From Pauljensenia hongkongensis (GTDB taxonomy: Bacteria > Actinomycetota > Actinomycetes > Actinomycetales > Actinomycetaceae): a stretch of 37,870 nucleotides of DNA. This document shows positions 8,064 to 15,121 of the stretch, piece by piece. Position 1 is the first letter of the stretch; each line of letters opens with the position of its first letter. The translations under genes were made by a program, and so were the position numbers. Location of the stretch: assembly GCF_001746855.1 (NCBI RefSeq), contig NZ_CP017298.1:322787-360656 (forward strand), read 5' to 3'. The notes beneath the pieces are model-generated. The model was not told the origin of the DNA. It ran no database searches and saw only the letters and a list, made by a program, of their open reading frames with translations.

Positions 8064-8921
8064 CTAACTCTGGCCCTGGCCCGCCTGGGCTTTGAGCTCG
8101 TCGAGCGCCGGGTAGTAGGCGTCAATGCTCCCCACGTGGTTGACGGTCATTCCCGCGAGGCGCCACTGCCCCCGCTGCCACACCAAGTCGAAGGTCACGT
8201 CCTGAGTGGCGTCGATGGTGGTGTCCCTGCCGTCGTTGGTCGTCCAACGGTCGGCGTGCGACAGGTAGACGCAGCGCAGGCCAACGGCCTGGAGCTCTCC
8301 GCCGCTGTCACTGGTCCGGTCGACGACGGGGCACTCCACGCCGCGCGACTGCATCCCATCGGTCCTCGTCCGCCCCGTCGGCACCTCGTCGATATGGCCG
8401 ATCTCGATGGAGCACGCCTCGCACTCGGGCGTCATGAGGTCGCTCAGCGGATGGGTGTCGGACCTGTTCCTGGCGTGGTCGATGGCCGATATCGCGTAGA
8501 CGACGGAACCCGTCGCCCCTTCGACCGTGCGATCTGTGAGGGAGTCGGAGCCCCCGAGAGCGGTGCCCGGAGAGACGCGACCGCCCATCCCGCTGGATCG
8601 GCCTCCGCCGCCGCTAGCCCCGTCTGTCGCACCCGGCCCATTGGATTGAGCGGCGGATCCTGTGCCGCCGTGCGCATCCCCGCTGCCGCGCACCGGGCGG
8701 TCCGCGATGTGGAGGACGGCGTAGACGATGAGTATGAGGACTGCGGCGATCACCAGAGGCAGCAGGAGGACTGCGCCAGTCCTCCTCCGGCTGGCCTGGA
8801 GGTCCTCGCCGCCCTCAACGGGTTGGGCGCCCTCCTGGGCGTCGGCCGGGTTCGCCGACTGCGGGCGCGCCGACGCGGCGGGGTCGGGGTCGGAGTCGGA
8901 CAAGTGTTTGGGGCTGCTCAT
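8064..8921 (-). CDS. DUF6318-like membrane-anchored protein
   Basis: 285 residues: a hydrophilic N-terminus of about 45 residues, one membrane helix (about 48-71) and an extracytoplasmic region. That region begins with a Gly/Ser-rich linker and continues with a compact domain containing LMTPECEACSIEIGHID. The two close cysteines and the C-terminal FDLVWQRGQWRLAGM strand pattern resemble DUF6318, found in actinomycete surface proteins; a second member is encoded at 31730. GAAGGAG lies nine bases before the ATG at 8921, which decides the start. Function is unknown. Confidence 0.7.
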   Translation of the reverse strand: MSSPKHLSDSDPDPAASARPQSANPADAQEGAQPVEGGEDLQASRRRTGAVLLLPLVIAAVLILIVYAVLHIADRPVRGSGDAHGGTGSAAQSNGPGATDGASGGGGRSSGMGGRVSPGTALGGSDSLTDRTVEGATGSVVYAISAIDHARNRSDTHPLSDLMTPECEACSIEIGHIDEVPTGRTRTDGMQSRGVECPVVDRTSDSGGELQAVGLRCVYLSHADRWTTNDGRDTTIDATQDVTFDLVWQRGQWRLAGMTVNHVGSIDAYYPALDELKAQAGQGQS

Positions 8922-9551
8922 CTGCGCCACTCCTTCGTGCTGGGGATCCGCTTGCAGGATCGTGGGGTGTTCCATCGAACGTAGGCCCGGCTCCGACACC
9001 GTCACAACGTGGCCATCGGCGCTTGTGGACGCAGAGCTGAGGGCATCCGCGCTTGTGGATAATCCATCAGAGGAGAGCGGCCTGTGGACGAACGGAGGAG
9101 CATCCCACCACTGGGCAGAGGGAGGCCCCGGACGGATCCCCCTGGGGCCACGCCGACGAGCCGACCGGTGCGCTCGGGCCCCGCAGAGGGCAGCCTCGGA
9201 CGGATACTCTGAGGGCCGCCATCGGGAACATCCCACCGCTCCCGCAGAGGGAGGCGTCCGGGATATCGGGACCCCGGCCTCGGGCACTGGGCGCGCCGTC
9301 GAGCACCACCGGCACTGTTGGCACTGCTACGCCGACGCGCGTTATTGGCACCGACGCGCGTTGTCGACAAGCTGCATGGGATATCAGCACCGACGCGCGT
9401 TATATCCCCCTCGCGGTGACAACAACCCCCTCACAATGTCGACAACCCCCTCGCGGTGCCGATAACGCGCGCCCGTGCGGGGCGCGCCACCGCCCTGCGA
9501 GCCCACTGGGCGAATCCCCCCCGGTCTGGTGCCCCTCCCCCCCCCCGGTTA
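8922..9551. other. Gene-free region with short iterated motifs
   Basis: No convincing gene was found; the long open frames here lack recognisable protein sequence. The region holds one perfect DnaA-box-like site (TTATCCACAA on the minus strand, 9053-9062) with a near match about 30 bases to its left. It also holds three copies of CCGACGCGCGTT, listed separately, and repeated ACAACCCCCTC stretches at about 9420-9452. Confidence 0.5.
9332..9401. repeat. Three copies of CCGACGCGCGTT
   Basis: Identical 12-mers lie at 9332-9343, 9351-9362 and 9390-9401. An inverted partial copy (AACGCGCG) follows at about 9473-9480. The spacing is irregular, so these look like protein-binding sites or iterons rather than a tandem array. 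No function can be assigned. Confidence 0.6.
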
Positions 9552-9653
9552 CGCACACAAGGACCCCGATTTACGAAACATCCGATGCGCACAACGGCTT
9601 GATTCCGCCCTTGTGTGCGACCCCGTGTTTCCTAATTCCCTCCCTCGTGTGCG
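9552..9653. repeat. 102-bp dispersed palindromic element, copy 1
   Basis: The element is bounded by CGCACACAAGG and a CCTCGTGTGCG end, and has a central core that reads CACAACGGCTTGATTCCGCC. The reverse complement of 27884-27985 aligns along its whole length, and the central 30 or so bases are nearly identical. Each copy contains several CGCACACAAGG/CCTTGTGTGCG boxes, so it can fold on itself. It has no open reading frame. Confidence 0.8.
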
Positions 9654-9860
9654 ACACCAAGAAGAACGCGCGCCCCGGCCGATGAATCCGCGTCCACGCC
9701 AGTTTCAACCGCGCCCGCGCGCGTAGCCCCTGCCCCGCAGTCCGCGCGCTGCGGTCGGGCTCTGCCTGCCGTTGGCGTGCCGCCCAGCCCCATCCGCGCC
9801 GTGCGCGTAGTGTGGGAGCCGAAAGCGACGACGGGAGGCACCGATGGGCGAGGGCGCGTC

Positions 9861-10391
9861 ATGACCGAGTACACGATCCGGACCGTGCATTCGACGATGG
9901 GCAAGTTCGACGCCTACGACTTCGACCAGACCCCCGACTCGATCGCCGAGCAGGTCGAGCAGCACCTGCTCAACCCGGACTTCCTGGACGGGGAGGGGTG
10001 GTTCGCCCTCAGCGTGCAGCCCGCTCCGCCGGACGCCGGGCTCCGCCCGCCCGACCAGTACCCGCCTCCCACGCGCTACCTGCTGGCGGCGGGCAGGGCC
10101 CACGAGATGGCCCTGGAGTTGTACCTCACCCACCCGGACGGCTCCACCGGCACGTACGTCGTGGCGCGCGAGAGGGTGCGCGACCCCGACGAGCGGGTGG
10201 CTTTGAAATGGCGGATGGGCCCCCACGCCATCAACCTGGTCCACGTGCACCCCCAGGAGGTGTTCACCGGCGAGCAGGCCGTCCCCTTCTTCCGGGACTT
10301 CATCATCGAGGACCGCGCCCCCGACTTCTCGCTGCTCCGCTGCATCCGGGGGCGGCGCATGCCCAGGCCCGCCCGACCGCATTGCCGGTGA
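9861..10391 (+). CDS. Hypothetical protein upstream of cas6
   Basis: 176 residues; not recognised. No signal peptide or membrane segment is visible. The N-terminus (TEYTIRTVHSTMGKFDAYDF) and the middle (ERVALKWRMGPHAINLVHVH) look like an ordinary soluble alpha/beta protein. It ends 77 bases before cas6 on the same strand, so a shared transcript is possible and it may be a CRISPR accessory gene, but nothing in it shows this. A six-codon mini-cistron (ATG at 9844) with GGGAGG upstream ends in TGA overlapping this gene's ATG. It could couple translation or be chance. Confidence 0.6.
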   Translation: MTEYTIRTVHSTMGKFDAYDFDQTPDSIAEQVEQHLLNPDFLDGEGWFALSVQPAPPDAGLRPPDQYPPPTRYLLAAGRAHEMALELYLTHPDGSTGTYVVARERVRDPDERVALKWRMGPHAINLVHVHPQEVFTGEQAVPFFRDFIIEDRAPDFSLLRCIRGRRMPRPARPHCR

Positions 10392-10468
10392 GGGGTTTCG
10401 CCGGGCGGCGGGGTCCGTGCTAGAACAGAGGGACCGCACCACCCGCGCAGCACCCAGGGGGCCCGCAC

Positions 10469-11272
10469 ATGCCGACGACTGTCTTTGTCCGGTTCGACTC
10501 TCCCGGCGAGGTGCCCGCCAGCCCCAGCAGGCTCCACGCCGCCCTGGCGACCGTGCTCGACCTGCCGCGGAGCATCAGCCCGGGGCGCGCCTCGTCGTTC
10601 CCGACGCTGGCCCACCGGCCCCACCACGAGAGGCCCGGCGCGAAGCCCTACTGCCTGGGCGAGCTCACCACCGGGCCGGGCACCTTCGGCATGGAGGTGC
10701 GCTTCCTGGACGACCGCCTCGTCGAGACCTTCGACGCGTGGCTGGCGTGGGGAGGCGTCCTGCGGGTGGGGGGCGCCCGGGAGTCGGCGACGCTCATCGC
10801 CTTCGAGGGGCAGGTGGTCGCCGAGACCACGTGGCAGGAGCTGGCCGAGCAATCGGAGGACACGACCTGGGAGATCCGCCTGGTCACGCCCACCGTGTTC
10901 TCGTCGAAGGGCGCGCACGTGAGGGGGATCCCGCCGGTGTCGCTGGCCACCAGCTTGCAGGAGCGCTGGCACCAGTGGGACCCGGGCACCGCTCCCCCGC
11001 GCATCGACCGGGCCGCGATGGCGCAGGTGCTCACCACCCAGGACTGCACGACCGAGGCCAGGGTCTCGTTGGGGATGCCGCGCGGGGACAGGCGGGGCAG
11101 GCTGGCGTCGCGGGCGATCACCGCCTACGAGGGGGCGCTGCGCATCAGCGGTGTCGAGGGGGCGCCCCAGACCGCCGACTTCTCGCGCCTCATGGCCCTG
11201 TCGGCGTACACGAACGTCGGCTCGCACGCCGGCTACGGCATGGGGGTCATCGACGCGGTGGCCGTGGGGTGA
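10469..11272 (+). CDS. cas6: CRISPR pre-crRNA endoribonuclease Cas6
   Basis: 267 residues of the Cas6 RAMP family, which cuts pre-crRNA at the base of the repeat hairpin. The N-terminus, TTVFVRFDSPGEVPASPSRL, then an amphipathic helix, fits the first ferredoxin-like strand and helix. The C-terminus ends with the family's hallmark: a helix with SAYTNVG, then the glycine-rich loop SHAGYGMG (about 250-260). Histidines at 49 and 52-53 lie where Cas6 enzymes often place the general base, but the catalytic one cannot be fixed by eye. The array repeat at 25630 has a hairpin followed by eight bases, the expected Cas6 product. It is the first recognised cas gene of the locus. Confidence 0.85.
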   Translation: MPTTVFVRFDSPGEVPASPSRLHAALATVLDLPRSISPGRASSFPTLAHRPHHERPGAKPYCLGELTTGPGTFGMEVRFLDDRLVETFDAWLAWGGVLRVGGARESATLIAFEGQVVAETTWQELAEQSEDTTWEIRLVTPTVFSSKGAHVRGIPPVSLATSLQERWHQWDPGTAPPRIDRAAMAQVLTTQDCTTEARVSLGMPRGDRRGRLASRAITAYEGALRISGVEGAPQTADFSRLMALSAYTNVGSHAGYGMGVIDAVAVG

Positions 11273-11417
11273 CCGGCGCGGTTCCGGTTTCCGCACTGCC
11301 GACGAGGAGGTCCGGAGTCCGGCGCGTTTCCTCCTGCTGGACTCGTGCTACAACCCCGTGACCAGCGCGGAGAGACGGTCCCTTGCGCATCCCGACGAAA
11401 GTGGTCTGTCAAACCCA

Positions 11418-11446
11418 TCGACACGCGCCCGCCGCAGTGCTAGGGT
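11418..11446 (+). promoter_or_regulatory. Candidate promoter of the effector-complex operon
   Basis: TCGACA (11418-11423), a 17-base spacer, then TAGGGT (11441-11446) match -35/-10 patterns well. Transcription would begin near 11453 and give a leader of about 200 bases before the membrane-protein gene. The leader has a small reading frame and a hairpin with arms AGGAGC/GCTCCT around AAC (11597-11611). It lies in the gene-poor stretch 11273-11655. Confidence 0.5.
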
Positions 11447-11504
11447 GAGGGGCACCGGATACTGAGAAAGCTACCGGGGAAGCAAGCATCAAAGGAGAGC
11501 ATTG

Positions 11505-11576
11505 ATGTTCCACACGCACTGGCGAGCAAGCGCCCCTATCCCAAATGCCTCCGCATTGATCGCGGCGCGCACCTAG
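11505..11576 (+). CDS. Possible 23-residue leader peptide
   Basis: An ATG at 11505 is preceded at good distance by AAAGGAG, one of the best ribosome-binding sites in the region, and opens a 23-codon frame starting MFHTHWRASAPIPNAS. It sits between the candidate promoter and the membrane-protein gene, so it could be a translated upstream frame that regulates the operon. No run of one amino acid suggests classical attenuation. It is unrecognised and could be chance. Confidence 0.35.
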   Translation: MFHTHWRASAPIPNASALIAART

Positions 11577-11655
11577 CGGCGATAGCACAGGTAACGAGGA
11601 GCAACGCTCCTGGCGTGGATTCACTAGAGTATTCAGGAGAAGAAAGGGATCCCTG

Positions 11656-12699
11656 ATGAAGAGGGAGAATTGTATCCAATGGGTGACACTTGCGATAACA
11701 GTCGTGCTCACAGTAATTTTCGGTACCGCGTACATGCTGTTCAGGAACGAGGTCTGGGTGTCGATCGCCGACGACCTCGTCTTCCCCGCCGCGTGCACGA
11801 TTCTCGGGGGGCTCACCATCGCACTGGTCGGGAGGACCACGGCATCGCGACTCCTGAACAGCAAGGAAAGAACAGGCGGCGGAACGGAGGCACGGTCAGA
11901 CCGCCCGAGGAACTGCACCTACACAGGTATTCTCATTCTCACGTTCGGCCTCCTGGCTGTTTTCATTCTTACTTACATATTCTACAGTGATCAGAGCTGG
12001 GGCGGGATCGTCCGGAGCCTTTTCTTTCCGCTTTGCTACACGGCGATCGGAACGGTGATCGTGGCATGGGCCTGCACCAGCATAGCCGACAAGTTCCTCG
12101 ACCACTACAACGACAGGGTCAAGGAAGGGCTGGCTAATCGGAGACTGTTCTTCAAGGGCGATGCAAAAATGATTGAAAGCACCCGAGGCGACCTCAAGTA
12201 CTCAGGTTTGATCAATGACGAAAACTACATGTCGAACACCACCAGCATCACAGAATCAGACCTCGTGATCCTGTGCATCGGGCAGAACTACCCCGGATCA
12301 CATGAACGCGGAACCACCGACACTGGTAAGGGTGGGCCCGAGGCAGACGACACAGATTCAGGTCGCACCAGCGAGGAGCCCAAGGGGAAGAACAAACGGG
12401 ATACGAACAACGAAGCGGACCCACGCACGGAAACGTCAAAAAAATCCGAGTCTGTCAGAAACGACTCCAACGACGGCACGCAGTGGGAAGACACCGCACG
12501 AAAGAAAGTAGAAGGCGTCTTAGCAGAAGTCGGCCAGGACTCACGAAGGCCAGCTTTGATCGTGTACACCGACGGCTGGCTGGACAGAGAGACTAAGAAA
12601 CTGATCGATGCCCGCCCCTTCACCGCCCTCGTCAACACCCGCGGCCGAATTGTGAGCGACATCCATTCGCTGCTCACGACGCTTCCACCCCGTTCTTGA
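11656..12699 (+). CDS. Four-TM membrane protein with an alpha/beta C-terminal domain; candidate CRISPR effector
   Basis: 347 residues, not a family I can name. Four membrane helices at about 8-28, 38-58, 90-109 and 118-140 form two similar pairs (VWVSIADDLVFPAAC and SWGGIVRSLFFPLCY begin equivalent helices). A cytosolic part follows: LFFKGDAKMI, SITESDLVILCIGQ, a charged disordered insert (about 211-275), ALIVYTDGWLDRETKKLI, and the end FTALVNTRGRIVSDIHSLLTTL. The predicted strand-helix alternation suggests a Rossmann/receiver-like fold. The same domain, with TRTRGRLVNDALSMLTTL, ends the protein at 28175. It lies 34 bases before cas10 on the same strand. A membrane effector responding to the Cas10 signal is inferred, not shown. 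Confidence 0.75.
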   Translation: MKRENCIQWVTLAITVVLTVIFGTAYMLFRNEVWVSIADDLVFPAACTILGGLTIALVGRTTASRLLNSKERTGGGTEARSDRPRNCTYTGILILTFGLLAVFILTYIFYSDQSWGGIVRSLFFPLCYTAIGTVIVAWACTSIADKFLDHYNDRVKEGLANRRLFFKGDAKMIESTRGDLKYSGLINDENYMSNTTSITESDLVILCIGQNYPGSHERGTTDTGKGGPEADDTDSGRTSEEPKGKNKRDTNNEADPRTETSKKSESVRNDSNDGTQWEDTARKKVEGVLAEVGQDSRRPALIVYTDGWLDRETKKLIDARPFTALVNTRGRIVSDIHSLLTTLPPRS

Positions 12700-12733
12700 T
12701 CCACGCCGTCCACTGCTGAGGGGTTAACGCAAA

Positions 12734-15121
12734 ATGAACAATGTCCTCGTCATGCTGCAGACGAACAGCAACCAGGCGTATATCTATTCGTCGCCGCGAC
12801 TGCGCGAACAGATCGGCGCCTCCTTCCAGATCACCCTGCTCTCGCAATGGGTCGAAGAGGAGGCGAAGAAACTACTCAAAGTCCCCGAGAAAAGGTCCCT
12901 GCCGGGTTCCTTCTGGGTCTCCAACTCCTCCGGCAAAGTGATCGTGCGCCTCACCGGGGACGACGGGGACCCTAAGGCGCTAGGGTCCCTGCCGGGTTCC
13001 TTCTGGGTCTCCAAGTCCTCCGGCAAAGTGATCGTGCGCCTCACCGGGGACGACGGGGAGCCTAATGCGCTCGCGCGCAGCCTCATCGGCGCCGTCACAC
13101 GCCGCGCCTTCGAAAAGGCACCCGGCCTCGACGTGACCGGCGTGTTCATACCGTCCGAGGACGAGGTCGGCACACACAACGGGATGACCGATGACGAGGC
13201 CGTCACGCAAGACAGCTTGGACGCCCTCGACCGCGAGTTCAACGCCTACTCGCTCAACAGGCCTCCGGCCGCAGCGCGGTTCCCGCAACTCCCCTTCTTG
13301 GAGCGCGCCAAGGATTCGGCCTTGCCCGCAGTGGTTCCACTCAGCGACCAGGACAGTAACGCCATCATCGAGTACGCGAAGAGACTCGAGATCACTCCCC
13401 CGGATCCAAAGACGGATAGCAAGACTAAGGCGGGGATATGGGCGCAGACCGATCGAGACCAGAAGACGGACGAAGAAGGTATTACTCTCTACTCCCTGCC
13501 GTCTCGGGTCAAACGGGCATGGGCGCGTTCCGCCCGATGCAGCCAGATCCAGCAAGTTGCCCGCTATTGGAAAAGCGGCGAAACAGCACTTCCCGCGGAT
13601 CCTGACGATCTCGAGAGACTCTTCCAAGACGGCGAGTCGGACGACTTCGGCAGCAGAAATACTAAGTCCAGCGCCCCGCTTTCGACGATTGGCGTTATCC
13701 ACATCGACGGCAATGGTGTGGGCACTGTCACACGAAACCTTCACAGTGCTTTTCGCGCTGTAATGGAGAGCGGAGGCGAGGCACCAGAACGCGATAAGAA
13801 GCAGGACCAAAGGACCGCTCAGCTACGGCACCAACTTGAGTCATATAGGAAACCCAATCCCGTCACCAGCTCCGAAGCCCACTCTTTCCAGTGGTTCATT
13901 ATGGAGATCAACTACCGGCTCGCCGCCGTAGTGAATCTGGCAATAGCAAAGTCCTGGAAGAAAGTCGCGGAGCTCGCCAACGATTCTACTGTTCCAGTTG
14001 TTCCGATCCTGGTGGGTGGCGACGACATTACAGTCTACGCGGCAGGCGATTACGCGATCCCCTTTGCCGAAGCGTACGTCCGTCACTACGAAGAGCTCAC
14101 GGATGCCGATCCCTATCTCAGGCAATTAGCAGCAGTGGTAAATGAGAAGGGCCCCAACACGGGCCCCGGCCCTCTCACTGCCTCGGCGGGCGTTGCCATC
14201 GTGGGGCGCAACTTCCCGTTCCACATCGCCTACGACCTCGCTGAGAAGCTCGTCTCCCGAGGGAAGAAGCTCGGCAAGAAGAAGGGGGAGGTCCAGTGCT
14301 CCACACTCGACTTCCACATCCTGCGCGACACGACGGTCCTGGACCCGGACGACACGCTCACGGAGTACAGAGACCGCACCCAGCGTCCTTTCCTGATCGG
14401 CCACTACTCCGAGGAGCGCATCACCGGGACCGCGCACGCCGAGCCCGGAGCCGCTGACGGGATTGCCGGGCCGAGTGCCAACGGCGGCCAGTGGAAGCAG
14501 ATCCTCAGGGCCGTGGCCGCTTTCAACGGCCAGGATCCGGACCAACCGGGCGTGTCCCTCACCGACCCCTTCCCCCGCACGCGGGCGAATCGCATTATCA
14601 AGCTCCTCGCTGAGGAGTACTCACAGCCGGAGGACAGACGCACTCCCAAAGACTGCACGGGATACACACTAAAGAAAGGCGGTAAGACCGCTCCGAAGTC
14701 GCTTGTGGATGAGTGCGCTCCCAGCGCTGACGGATGCGCCGACAAGATAGAGCCATGCCCACACCCGCTGTGCCGGGCACTGCGCGAGTGGACGAACGCC
14801 GTGGAGAACACTCGTTCCGCAGATGCACTTCAACAGGAGTTGCGGAACCTGCCTAAACATGACCGCCTGACGAACGACTCGTCCGCGCAGTCGGGCGGAA
14901 ACGCAGCCCAGTCGATTCCCAACCTCCAGTACCTCAAGTGGCTTCTGGACCTACTGGATCTGGCTGAGAACCTTCCGGCCGGGTACGTCCAGTCCTATTC
15001 CGCTCTCCACGAGACCGGCCTCGGAGAGGATGCGGCCAGCGCATCTGATGAACCGGAGGCCCCACGGCCCAACGATGATCCGCGTTCCACCCCGTCCCCT
15101 GACGAAGGAGCTTCGAAATGA
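12734..15121 (+). CDS. cas10: Cas10-like large subunit lacking an HD domain, with intact GGDD cyclase motif
   Basis: 795 residues. The N-terminus, VLVMLQTNSNQAYIYSSPRL then REQIGAS, matches the first Palm-like domain of Cas10/Cmr2. The second Palm carries IGVIHIDGNGVG (Asp at 325) and VGGDDITVYA (GGDD at 428-431), followed by TASAGVAIVGRNFPFHIAYD. GGDD is the cyclic-oligoadenylate synthase motif, so signalling is probably retained. No N-terminal HD nuclease is present, so ssDNA cleavage is not expected. A CxxC-type cluster (DGCADKIEPCPHPLC, about 675-690) may bind zinc. Residues 54-113 are a 30-residue unit present twice in tandem. The stop overlaps the next start (ATGA). Confidence 0.85.
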   Translation: MNNVLVMLQTNSNQAYIYSSPRLREQIGASFQITLLSQWVEEEAKKLLKVPEKRSLPGSFWVSNSSGKVIVRLTGDDGDPKALGSLPGSFWVSKSSGKVIVRLTGDDGEPNALARSLIGAVTRRAFEKAPGLDVTGVFIPSEDEVGTHNGMTDDEAVTQDSLDALDREFNAYSLNRPPAAARFPQLPFLERAKDSALPAVVPLSDQDSNAIIEYAKRLEITPPDPKTDSKTKAGIWAQTDRDQKTDEEGITLYSLPSRVKRAWARSARCSQIQQVARYWKSGETALPADPDDLERLFQDGESDDFGSRNTKSSAPLSTIGVIHIDGNGVGTVTRNLHSAFRAVMESGGEAPERDKKQDQRTAQLRHQLESYRKPNPVTSSEAHSFQWFIMEINYRLAAVVNLAIAKSWKKVAELANDSTVPVVPILVGGDDITVYAAGDYAIPFAEAYVRHYEELTDADPYLRQLAAVVNEKGPNTGPGPLTASAGVAIVGRNFPFHIAYDLAEKLVSRGKKLGKKKGEVQCSTLDFHILRDTTVLDPDDTLTEYRDRTQRPFLIGHYSEERITGTAHAEPGAADGIAGPSANGGQWKQILRAVAAFNGQDPDQPGVSLTDPFPRTRANRIIKLLAEEYSQPEDRRTPKDCTGYTLKKGGKTAPKSLVDECAPSADGCADKIEPCPHPLCRALREWTNAVENTRSADALQQELRNLPKHDRLTNDSSAQSGGNAAQSIPNLQYLKWLLDLLDLAENLPAGYVQSYSALHETGLGEDAASASDEPEAPRPNDDPRSTPSPDEGASK
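12894..13073 (+). repeat. 90-bp in-frame tandem duplication inside cas10
   Basis: Units 12894-12983 and 12984-13073 differ at only a few positions and encode 30 residues each, containing SLPGSFWVS and SSGKVIVRLTGDDG. The reading frame is kept and the third bases are nearly identical, which marks a recent event. Confidence 0.9.

Noticed and set aside
9053-9062. Chromosomal origin (oriC)
   Set aside because: One perfect DnaA-box-like site and no dnaA, dnaN or rpmH genes nearby; too little for an origin call.
11656-12699. Calling the C-terminal domain a CARF or TIR domain
   Set aside because: The strand-helix pattern allows either, but no diagnostic ligand-binding or catalytic residues could be placed by eye.
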